From: Nanobdellati archaeon
GTDB taxonomy: Archaea > EX4484-52 > JAADEF01
Length of the DNA stretch: 10,871 nt
Direction of reading: 5' to 3'
Assembly (NCBI GenBank): GCA_026997215.1
Contig: JALWJP010000161.1
Location: 1-10,871, forward strand
The position numbers were made by a program, and so were the translations under genes. Below are positions 1 through 5,610 of the stretch, in pieces (position 1 is the stretch's first letter; the number at the start of each line of letters is the position of its first letter). The notes below the pieces were generated by a model. That model was not told where the DNA came from and did no database searches. It worked only from the letters and a program-made list of their open reading frames with translations.

Positions 1-252
1 GCATATGACAGAAGTTGGAAACAAGCGAAACAACGTGGTAAATCTACTATGGTTACTTGCGGGTATTGCGGTAGGAAAGTTCCAAGATTTAAAGCATTTG
101 TAGTTTACAAGGGATTCAACATAACAGATCCTTCTTTAAAAAGATTACTAGAAAAAAATACCTTTACAGGAGGTTTCAGAAGAAAAATTTATGTATGTCC
201 TTCATGCGCAAGATTCCACGGTATAAGGCAAAAAGGTAAAAATAAAATATAA
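1..252 (+). CDS. rps26e: Ribosomal protein S26e-like, 5' end cut by window edge
   Basis: The reading frame is open from base 1 to the TAA at 250-252, giving 83 visible residues. Two CxxC pairs (C20/C23 and C66/C69 of the visible part) form a likely zinc site. The pattern CGRKVP..KA, then a DP-L-LEK segment, then Y-C-x2-CA-F-GI, matches my memory of crenarchaeal and eukaryotic S26e, a small-subunit protein near the mRNA exit channel and the 3' end of 16S rRNA. An ATG at 49 would give only 67 residues and remove the basic segment before the first zinc pair. Family members have about 20 residues before that pair, so the real start probably lies only a few codons upstream of the window. It lies 22 bases before the next gene and is probably co-transcribed with it and rfcS. 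Family call fairly confident; the exact start cannot be seen. Confidence 0.8.
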   Translation, partial: AYDRSWKQAKQRGKSTMVTCGYCGRKVPRFKAFVVYKGFNITDPSLKRLLEKNTFTGGFRRKIYVCPSCARFHGIRQKGKNKI

Positions 253-264
253 TAATAGATCAAG

Positions 265-269
265 GGTGA
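265..269 (+). promoter_or_regulatory. Ribosome binding site GGTGA for the 101-aa unknown gene
   Basis: GGTGA lies 5 bases before the ATG at 275. It decides the start: the upstream in-frame GTG at 266 falls inside this site, so it cannot be the initiator if the site is used. Confidence 0.7.
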
Positions 270-274
270 AGCAT

Positions 275-580
275 ATGAGTGAGAAAGAACATTATATCCA
301 GTTAGTAGTTACCTATCCCCAAGGTAACCAAAGTAAAATAGAAATAAAAGAAAAGAAAGGAAACATAATAATGACATCAATAAGTCCCGAAGAATCATAT
401 CTAAGAATAGGAAATAAACACAACCCTGCACACGTAGAAAGTATAATAGAAGAATTTCGTGGAAGAATAGAGAATTATCTTCAAGAAATCAAGAAAAAAC
501 TTACTTCATACGAACATAATAAAGAAGAAATGCCAAATCTTCCAAAAAACAGCAATTACAATCCGTTAAGACATTGGTGA
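275..580 (+). CDS. Conserved-looking small protein of unknown function between S26e and rfcS
   Basis: I do not recognise this 101-residue protein. It is hydrophilic, has no cysteine, no signal peptide and no membrane segment, so it is probably cytoplasmic. Residues 6-47 look like short beta strands (alternating hydrophobic residues such as YIQLVV and NIIMTS). Residues about 53-80 form a likely charged amphipathic helix (VESIIEEF through LQEIKKKL), followed by a polar tail ending in PLRHW. ATG 275 is chosen over GTG 266 because a GGTGA site sits directly before it. The stop overlaps the ribosome binding site of rfcS (GGTGA at 576-580), which suggests coupled translation with the clamp-loader gene. 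A role linked to translation or replication is only a guess from position. Confidence 0.75.
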   Translation: MSEKEHYIQLVVTYPQGNQSKIEIKEKKGNIIMTSISPEESYLRIGNKHNPAHVESIIEEFRGRIENYLQEIKKKLTSYEHNKEEMPNLPKNSNYNPLRHW

Positions 581-584
581 AATA

Positions 585-1553
585 ATGGTTAATGTAAACG
601 AAATATGGACTGAGAAATATAGACCTAAAAGTTTAGATGATGTAGTAGATCAAGAACATGTAGTCGAAAGATTAAAAGCTTTTGTAGAGCAAAAAAATAT
701 TCCTAATTTATTATTCGCAGGACCAGCAGGAACAGGAAAAACTACATGTGCACTAGCATTAGCACGAGACTTATACGGAAATAATTGGAAACATAATTTT
801 TTAGAATTAAACGCTTCTGATGAAAGAGGTATAGATGTGGTAAGAGGGAAAATAAAAGATTTCGCGAGAACAAAACCCATTGATGCTGATTTTAAGATCA
901 TATTTTTAGATGAAGCAGATGCATTAACACAAGAAGCACAACAAGCTTTAAGAAGAACCATGGAGAAATATGCATCAGTAACAAGATTCATACTCTCATG
1001 TAATTATTCTTCCAAAATAATTCCACCTATTCAATCAAGATGTGCGGTTTTCCGTTTTAAACCATTACCTGATGATGCAGTAAAAAGTTTATTAAAAAAA
1101 ATAGCAGATAAAGAAGGTGTAAAAGTAGATGAGAAAGCGTATGATGCCTTGATAATGCTATCAGAAGGTGATTTAAGAAAGGCCATTAATCTCTTACAAT
1201 CCACTGCAATACTCTACAAAGAAATAGATGAAACTAAGATATACGAAATGGCTGCAAGTCTCAAGCCACAAGAGGTTAATGAGATATTACAGTATGCGTT
1301 AAAAGGGAAGTTTAGAGATGCCCGAGAAAAACTCATAAAGTTAGTAGCATTAAGAGGTTTATCAGGACAAGATGTAGTAAAATCATTTTATAGAGCCATT
1401 ACCGATTTAGATCTCCCTGACGAATATAAGGTTGAGCTAATAGACAAATTAGGTGAATACGAATTTAGAATAGCAGAAGGAGCAAGCGAAGATGTTCAAA
1501 TAGAGGCCATGTTAGCACAATTCGTATTAATAGGACGTAAAATATATAAATAA
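585..1553 (+). CDS. rfcS: Replication factor C small subunit (sliding clamp loader ATPase)
   Basis: A 322-residue AAA+ ATPase that, with the large RFC subunit, loads the PCNA clamp onto primer-template junctions. Visible motifs: an N-terminal WTEKYRP segment (8-14), Walker A GPAGTGKT (46-53), the RFC box around LNASDERG (75-82), Walker B IIFLDEAD (105-112), a sensor-1 region ending in SCN (138-140), the SRC arginine-finger motif (151-153), and a sensor-2-like GDLRKAIN (195-202). A helical collar domain follows from about residue 230. Length and motif order are normal for archaeal RfcS, and no intein is present although this gene hosts inteins in some archaea. GGTGA at 576-580 lies 4 bases before the ATG and overlaps the upstream stop, so translation is probably coupled. 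The large subunit is not in the window. Confidence 0.97.
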   Translation: MVNVNEIWTEKYRPKSLDDVVDQEHVVERLKAFVEQKNIPNLLFAGPAGTGKTTCALALARDLYGNNWKHNFLELNASDERGIDVVRGKIKDFARTKPIDADFKIIFLDEADALTQEAQQALRRTMEKYASVTRFILSCNYSSKIIPPIQSRCAVFRFKPLPDDAVKSLLKKIADKEGVKVDEKAYDALIMLSEGDLRKAINLLQSTAILYKEIDETKIYEMAASLKPQEVNEILQYALKGKFRDAREKLIKLVALRGLSGQDVVKSFYRAITDLDLPDEYKVELIDKLGEYEFRIAEGASEDVQIEAMLAQFVLIGRKIYK

Positions 1554-1560
1554 GTAAGAA

Positions 1561-1575
1561 AGTATAATAATTTAA
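1561..1575 (+). promoter_or_regulatory. Possible TATA-type promoter for the pilin-like gene
   Basis: The AT-rich string TATAATAATTTAA lies 28-40 bases before the pilin start, in the 49-base gap after rfcS. Transcription would begin near 1590-1595, close to or inside the ribosome binding site. The match is weak and read-through from rfcS is equally possible. Confidence 0.35.
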
Positions 1576-1590
1576 CTACAATATACTCAA

Positions 1591-1596
1591 GAGGTG
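1591..1596 (+). promoter_or_regulatory. Ribosome binding site GAGGTG for the pilin-like gene
   Basis: GAGGTG is followed by 6 bases and ATG 1603. The in-frame GTG at 1594 lies inside the site and is therefore rejected as the start. Confidence 0.75.
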
Positions 1597-1602
1597 TTAA
1601 AT

Positions 1603-2094
1603 ATGAAAAGAAAGGGACAAAGTGCAACAGAATATTTGATGACATACGGATGGGCATTACTTGCCATTGCTATAGTTGGAGCACTTTTATACATGTATGT
1701 GTTCTCCAACAAAGAATGTATTAAAAAAGTAGATGGATTTAAAGATCAGGGAGTTGTAGTAGTGCCAAACCAATATCAAGTATACACTAATGGTAGCATT
1801 GTCTTCATGGTAGAAAATAGATTACAAGAAAACGCTACCGTAAAAAAAATAGTTATAACTGATGACAAAGGTAACGAAGTATCATCTTGTACTCCTGCAA
1901 CTACTGTGGAATTATATCCAGGAGAAAGGAAAGCAGCAGGAGTAGGAGGCGATTTCTGCCAAACATTAACTGCGCCGGTAGCTAACGAAGGCGCATGTAA
2001 GAAAATAGGCATTAAAATAACATATGGCTCAGAAAGCGGTTTATCTAACGCTATTGCAAGTGGAAGCATAATAGCACAATATGTGAAACCATAA
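1603..2094 (+). CDS. Class III signal peptide protein, type IV pilin-like
   Basis: A 163-residue secreted protein. The N-terminus reads MKRKG then QSATEYLM, matching the archaeal class III signal (Q+1, S+2, E+5). A prepilin peptidase of the EppA/FlaK type is expected to cut between G5 and Q6. Residues 17-34 form the single hydrophobic helix that would stay in the membrane or pack in the filament core. The exposed C-terminal domain (about 36-163) is beta-rich and has four cysteines (39, 96, 119, 132), enough for two disulfides, and two N-glycosylation sequons (N63-G-S, N77-A-T). It is a candidate structural pilin or pseudopilin. No prepilin peptidase, assembly ATPase or membrane platform protein is in the window, so its machinery must be elsewhere. 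Its end is 2 bases from the end of the opposing peptidase gene. Confidence 0.9.
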   Translation: MKRKGQSATEYLMTYGWALLAIAIVGALLYMYVFSNKECIKKVDGFKDQGVVVVPNQYQVYTNGSIVFMVENRLQENATVKKIVITDDKGNEVSSCTPATTVELYPGERKAAGVGGDFCQTLTAPVANEGACKKIGIKITYGSESGLSNAIASGSIIAQYVKP

Positions 2095-2096
2095 AA

Positions 2097-3032
2097 TTAG
2101 CATAAACTTTTTGCTTTCTTCTTTTTTATTACATATGTTTTTTCCAATCGTATTCCGTAATTATTCTTAAAATAAACTGCAGGTTCTAAAGTAATCACCA
2201 TATTTTTTTCTAACTTAATATTTTTAGAAAAATTAGGCAGTTCATGAACCTCTAAACCCACACCATGTCCTAAAAGATGATAATGCTTAAAAGAATATTT
2301 ATTATAATGACTTAATAAGTCACTTGCCATCTTATTAATAAAATCTAGTGAAGTTCCAGCCTTAATTTCATTTGCTAATAAAGTTAAAGTATTACTCACA
2401 TCTTCAAAAACTTTTTCATAAACCGAAGAAAATATAAAAGTTTGGGTTACGTCAGAATTATAATATTTAAATTTCGCACCTAAATCTATAAGAATGATTT
2501 TTTTTCTAGAGGGGGAATATTCAGAAGGAATGTGATGCACATAAGAAGTATGATGGTTAAATGCGACGATTGGCTCAAAAGCTATATCAGCATATTGAGA
2601 AATAATAATCTTTTTAATCTCAATAGCTAAAAACTTCTCGCTCACTCTTCTTTCGAATAATGATGAAATTTCTTCGAGAACATTCATGGTAATTCTACAA
2701 GCTTTTCTAATTTTTTCTATCTCTTCATAGGTTTTAATCATTCTTAACTTATCTACAAAAGTGCTAACATCAGCTAAAGCATATTTTTTCTTTAAAAAAG
2801 AAACTCTCTTATAGGACATATCATTCAAATAAAAACCAACTTTTTTACTTTTAAATAAGTCACGTGAAGGATTGAAAATTATTTCCCCGTCTTTTTTTAA
2901 AGCTAAAGAATGAACATCACTTTTAATATATCTTGAAAAGAAATATCTAGCAGGAATTTGATCCATATAAGTAACGAAATAATCTAAATCGTGTTCATTA
3001 AGATATTCAATTAATGCATTAATCCTTCCCAT
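2097..3032 (-). CDS. M24-family metallopeptidase, Xaa-Pro dipeptidase/aminopeptidase type
   Basis: A 311-residue pita-bread-fold peptidase of the Xaa-Pro (PepQ/PepP) type, expected to remove N-terminal residues preceding proline during cytoplasmic peptide turnover. The five metal ligands can be placed: D183 (IDLG), D194 (NSDVTQTF), H256 (LLGHGVG), E283 (TLEPAVY) and E297 (RLEKTY). Supporting histidines are at 160-161, 166-167 and 263 (EVHE). The creatinase-like N-terminal domain (about 1-95) is present, so this is not methionine aminopeptidase, and the total length is a little short for the family. There is no clear ribosome binding site before the ATG; an AT-rich TTATTTATTT about 27 bases upstream suggests a leaderless transcript. 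It lies 37 bases downstream of MC1. Exact substrate class is uncertain. Confidence 0.92.
   Translation of the reverse strand: MGRINALIEYLNEHDLDYFVTYMDQIPARYFFSRYIKSDVHSLALKKDGEIIFNPSRDLFKSKKVGFYLNDMSYKRVSFLKKKYALADVSTFVDKLRMIKTYEEIEKIRKACRITMNVLEEISSLFERRVSEKFLAIEIKKIIISQYADIAFEPIVAFNHHTSYVHHIPSEYSPSRKKIILIDLGAKFKYYNSDVTQTFIFSSVYEKVFEDVSNTLTLLANEIKAGTSLDFINKMASDLLSHYNKYSFKHYHLLGHGVGLEVHELPNFSKNIKLEKNMVITLEPAVYFKNNYGIRLEKTYVIKKKKAKSLC
2108..2143 (+). terminator. Series of T-runs, probable terminator of the pilin-like gene
   Basis: Starting 14 bases after the pilin stop, the plus strand carries T5 (2108-2112), T6 (2122-2127) and T6 (2138-2143). Oligo-T on the coding strand is the known intrinsic signal for archaeal RNA polymerase. 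These same bases encode the lysine-rich tail of the opposing M24 peptidase, so the signal lies inside another gene. Confidence 0.5.
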
Positions 3033-3049
3033 ACAAATAAAATAAAAGG

Positions 3050-3079
3050 AAAGAAATAAATAATTTACTTTATTTCTTT
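3050..3079 (-). terminator. 11-bp perfect inverted repeat over the MC1 stop, terminator-like
   Basis: The arms AAAGAAATAAA (3050-3060) and TTTATTTCTTT (3069-3079) are perfect complements around an 8-base loop. On the minus strand the hairpin covers the TAA of MC1 (3070-3072) and is followed by a T-rich run, so it could end MC1 transcription or protect its 3' end. The stem is nearly all A-T, hence weak. It also overlaps the likely promoter position of the downstream peptidase gene. Confidence 0.4.
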
Positions 3080-3366
3080 TTCTTTCTCTTCTTTTCTATT
3101 TTCTCTATACCGATTTTTTTAACTTTAGGTTTATAAACTTCCTCGGGCATCCATGCAGGTCTATTTTCAGGAGCCTTTACTTTAACCCTGGAACCCTCAT
3201 AAATATGTATCTTATTGGTTCCTCTTTCCCTCAATCTTATTTTTTTATAACCTCTATTTGCAGCTTTTAAAGCTGCTTGTCTTGGACTCCTACCTGTAAA
3301 TACACCTAATTCGTTGCCCTTCTCGTCTAACAACACAAAGTACCTTTTACCACTTGCACTTGCCAT
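3070..3366 (-). CDS. Archaeal chromosomal protein MC1 (DNA-bending nucleoid protein)
   Basis: A 98-residue basic protein that matches methanogen chromosomal protein MC1, a monomeric architectural protein that binds and sharply bends DNA. Diagnostic segments are GVFTGRSPRQAALKAANRG (21-39), IRLRERGTNKIHIY (43-56) and ENRPAWMPE (67-75). The loop between NRG and IRLRERG is shorter than I remember in the Methanosarcina protein, and the tryptophan expected near residue 58 (an FKAW-like segment there) is replaced by EGS. W72 is kept. A lysine/arginine tail (KIEKKRKKKK, 89-98) probably adds non-specific DNA contacts. The start is set by a strong GGAGGT site 8 bases upstream. A separate TATA box in the 93-base gap suggests independent, strong expression, as expected of a chromatin protein. 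Confidence 0.96.
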   Translation of the reverse strand: MASASGKRYFVLLDEKGNELGVFTGRSPRQAALKAANRGYKKIRLRERGTNKIHIYEGSRVKVKAPENRPAWMPEEVYKPKVKKIGIEKIEKKRKKKK

Positions 3367-3374
3367 ACCTATCT

Positions 3375-3380
3375 ACCTCC
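3375..3380 (-). promoter_or_regulatory. Strong ribosome binding site GGAGGT for MC1
   Basis: On the minus strand GGAGGT precedes the MC1 ATG by 8 bases. It is the best Shine-Dalgarno match in the window, consistent with high expression. Confidence 0.8.
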
Positions 3381-3423
3381 TTAGCCCTACACGATTTTAT
3401 TATAATTTATTAGGTCATACCCC

Positions 3424-3436
3424 TATATATATTTAA
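3424..3436 (-). promoter_or_regulatory. TATA box of the MC1 promoter
   Basis: On the minus strand TTAAATATATATA followed by GGGG lies in the 93-base gap between the VWA gene and MC1. A transcription start about 25-27 bases downstream (near 3403) would give a leader of roughly 35 bases containing the GGAGGT site. The same core ATATATATAGG is found in the promoter of the first lipoprotein gene (4504-4514). Confidence 0.6.
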
Positions 3437-3459
3437 CGCTTATTGGTTTTAAAATTAAT

Positions 3460-4497
3460 CTACGGAATAGTCTTATACTTTGTCACTCCTAACAGCCATT
3501 CTAAAAATAAAAAGATGATACCTGCGTATAACGCATATTTTCTCGCATCAATATTAACAGAATTATACTTCAATATAGCATATTCGTATGCTTGAGCGAG
3601 ATCTGTTTCGTTTAAAGCATAAAAATAATGACCGTGAGTAGCATTAGTAATATAAATTAGAGACTCCTCATCTAACTCTTTAGGTAAAACATAACTTTTA
3701 TTTTCCTCAAGTATTTTCTTTATTTCAGAAGGTAAATCACTTACATTAATACCTTCTAGAGAAATAACAGTTTGATTTCTTCTTCCTATCCCTATAGCAT
3801 TAACAACAATATTTGTATTTTTTAAATAATTCACCGCCTCTTCAACACTCACCCCTAAATCTTCTGTTTGTTTTCCATCAGTGATAAGGATAATAGCACG
3901 TTTTTTCTTAGTAGAGTTAGAAAGCATAATAGCAGAAGTAATCAAGGCATCACCTATAACTGTTCCGGCAGGAGGTTTAGGAGACAAAGATCTTAGGGAA
4001 GTTGCAACACTATCGTGATTAGAGGAGAGTTCATGTTCTATTCTTGCTTTACCTGAGAAACTAACCAAGCCTACAAGAGTGTTCTCAGGAAGTACTTTCA
4101 AAATATCTATACCTTTCATTTTAGCTACCTCTAACCTATTAGGAGTAAAATTACCATCATCTGATTGTAGCATACTTTGAGAAACATCTAATGCAATAAC
4201 AAAATCCACATCATTAACTGGTCTTACTATACTTATATTAAAGTTGGATAATGCTAAAATAAAACCTGTTAAAGCCAAAATTCTAAAAATAAGGGGAAGA
4301 ATATTACTTCTCAATAACTCATAACCTAAAGCTTTTTTTAATGTTTCATAATTAGCAAACTTTATAGTTCTTTCCCTAATTTTTTTAAGAACAATCAAAT
4401 GTACTATTAACGTAATCATTACTAAGAATATGGCTAAATTTTTATTTGTCACATTTAATATGATTTGCGTACCATTAGAAAGTTCAAACATTACCAT
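3460..4497 (-). CDS. Membrane-anchored von Willebrand A domain protein (BatA/BatB-like)
   Basis: A 345-residue membrane protein with three predicted transmembrane segments (about 21-38, 67-85, 322-338). Between the last two lies a VWA domain (about 97-310) with an intact metal-ion-dependent adhesion site: D104-x-S106-x-S108, T179 and D207 (ITDGK). This is the arrangement of bacterial BatA/BatB proteins. Basic residues 38-46 suggest the short loop is cytoplasmic and the VWA domain faces outside. The predicted outer parts hold several N-glycosylation sequons (8, 15, 194, 241, 251, 285, 296). Known VWA domains bind protein ligands through the metal ion, so an adhesion or complex-assembly role is inferred. 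No MoxR-type ATPase, the usual Bat partner, is present. The ATG at 4497 fits a leaderless transcript; ATG 4491 is an alternative. It is divergent from two lipoprotein genes. Confidence 0.88.
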   Translation of the reverse strand: MVMFELSNGTQIILNVTNKNLAIFLVMITLIVHLIVLKKIRERTIKFANYETLKKALGYELLRSNILPLIFRILALTGFILALSNFNISIVRPVNDVDFVIALDVSQSMLQSDDGNFTPNRLEVAKMKGIDILKVLPENTLVGLVSFSGKARIEHELSSNHDSVATSLRSLSPKPPAGTVIGDALITSAIMLSNSTKKKRAIILITDGKQTEDLGVSVEEAVNYLKNTNIVVNAIGIGRRNQTVISLEGINVSDLPSEIKKILEENKSYVLPKELDEESLIYITNATHGHYFYALNETDLAQAYEYAILKYNSVNIDARKYALYAGIIFLFLEWLLGVTKYKTIP

Positions 4498-4536
4498 AAA
4501 AATATATATATAGGATTAAATTATAATATAAATGTT
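4498..4536. promoter_or_regulatory. Divergent promoters with crossed TATA boxes, VWA and lipoprotein genes
   Basis: Only 39 bases separate the two start codons. For the plus-strand lipoprotein, TATATATA at 4505-4512 is centred about 28 bases before ATG 4537. For the minus-strand VWA gene, TATTATAA at 4521-4528 is centred about 27 bases before ATG 4497. Neither start has a ribosome binding site, so both transcripts are probably leaderless. Each box lies near the other gene's start, so initiation complexes should compete. Confidence 0.6.
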
Positions 4537-5595
4537 ATGAAAGGTAAAATCTTATTTTTTGGAATAATAGTCAGCATAGCAATATTATTAAGTGGATGTA
4601 CTGGCGGAGGGGCATCAACCTCTTCTAGTGCAGGATTAGTAATAGATGTTTTTGACATAAGTCCTAGGGAAATATACGAAGGAGAGGATGTTTTCATTGA
4701 CTTAGTCGTAAGAAACGCAGGGAACAAAGACATGCCTGAAAATTCTAGATTATGGATATATGGCAGTAACTTCGATACAACATGGCAACCTTCAGGAGAT
4801 ATAGTATATGCAACAAACGAAGATGGCTTAGAAATACCTACCAAAGATCTAATACCAGGAGATCAAATATCAATATCTGGTAGTCTAACCTATTTAGCTG
4901 ACATACCACAAGGAATTACAAAAGAATACGAGATCTTTGCGAGAATTTGCTACCCTTACTTAACAACATATGCAACAAATCTATGGGTGGTTAATAGAGA
5001 CGAAGCACGATTGGAAAAAAAGAAAGGAATAGAATATGATAAATTATCTTCAGGACCAATAGGCATATCCTTCACATTAAAGGATAGAACAGTCACAGGA
5101 AGAGCCGTGAGAGGAACAATAAATGTAGGAGGCAGCGCTCAAGTAGGAACTACAACAATCAACATTAATATCAATTATGAAACGGATGACAACGGTAACA
5201 CGATTAGGACATTATATTTGCCCTTTGAGATAACAAATAGAGGAGGAGGTATTCCTTTAGTTCCTTACAGATGTCAAAATGGTCCTGTATTAACTCCTGA
5301 AGAGTCTAATCGAGTAGCGTTACACATAGAATTAGATGGTCAGGATATAACTTCAATGTGTACTGCACCTGAAAATTTAGTTACTACTACTTTAAATATA
5401 GGAGGGAATGCTAGAACCGTAGATATAGCCATTGTAAGACTTAGACAAAACAAAGGAAGAATTACCTGTAAAATAAAAAATATTGATTTCGATGTACCTC
5501 AAAAATCATATGACATAGAAGTTACTGCATTTTATGATTACTACATCACAGAATCACGCAAAGTTATTGTTAAGAGTGAAGAAGACATATATTAA
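4537..5595 (+). CDS. Secreted lipoprotein of unknown function, first of a paralogous pair
   Basis: A 352-residue protein with a lipoprotein signal: MKGK, a hydrophobic core (5-18), then lipobox L18-S-G-C21. It should be lipid-anchored on the outer face of the membrane, with a GGGASTSSSAG linker. The first part of the mature protein (about 33-150) looks like a CARDB/Ig-like beta domain (ISPREIYEGE, then alternating strands and RNAGN). Beta-rich sequence continues to the end (FDVPQKSYDIEV, FYDYY). Four further cysteines (138, 246, 275, 311) could pair. I do not recognise a functional family. ATG 4537 is chosen because it gives a complete lipoprotein signal and sits about 28 bases after a TATA box; an upstream TTG at 4465 would overlap the VWA gene and bury the signal. 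It is probably co-transcribed with the paralogue 15 bases downstream. Confidence 0.85.
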   Translation: MKGKILFFGIIVSIAILLSGCTGGGASTSSSAGLVIDVFDISPREIYEGEDVFIDLVVRNAGNKDMPENSRLWIYGSNFDTTWQPSGDIVYATNEDGLEIPTKDLIPGDQISISGSLTYLADIPQGITKEYEIFARICYPYLTTYATNLWVVNRDEARLEKKKGIEYDKLSSGPIGISFTLKDRTVTGRAVRGTINVGGSAQVGTTTINININYETDDNGNTIRTLYLPFEITNRGGGIPLVPYRCQNGPVLTPEESNRVALHIELDGQDITSMCTAPENLVTTTLNIGGNARTVDIAIVRLRQNKGRITCKIKNIDFDVPQKSYDIEVTAFYDYYITESRKVIVKSEEDIY

Positions 5596-5610
5596 TAGAA
5601 GGTCATAATT

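Noticed and set aside
650..991. Antisense open frame of 113 codons inside rfcS
   Set aside because: It lies wholly opposite a strongly conserved AAA+ gene, has no ribosome binding site or recognisable domain, and is an expected by-product of AT-rich codon use.
1561..1587. Six-base inverted repeat AGTATA/TATACT before the pilin-like gene
   Set aside because: It is too short and AT-rich to stand out from chance, and has no conserved spacing to a known operator.
1776..2069. Antisense open frame inside the pilin-like gene
   Set aside because: It is fully covered by a gene with a diagnostic signal peptide, and its translation shows no family pattern.
3367..3459. Possible small RNA or riboswitch in the MC1 leader
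   Set aside because: The 93 bases are explained by a TATA box, a short leader and a ribosome binding site. I saw no stable GC stem or known riboswitch core.
4465..4536. TTG-initiated 24-residue extension of the first lipoprotein
   Set aside because: It would overlap the divergent VWA gene and bury the lipoprotein signal. A TATA box is correctly spaced for ATG 4537 instead.
4521..4844. Antisense open frame opposite the start of the first lipoprotein gene
   Set aside because: It is opposite a gene with a clear lipobox and a paralogue downstream, and has no start signal of its own.
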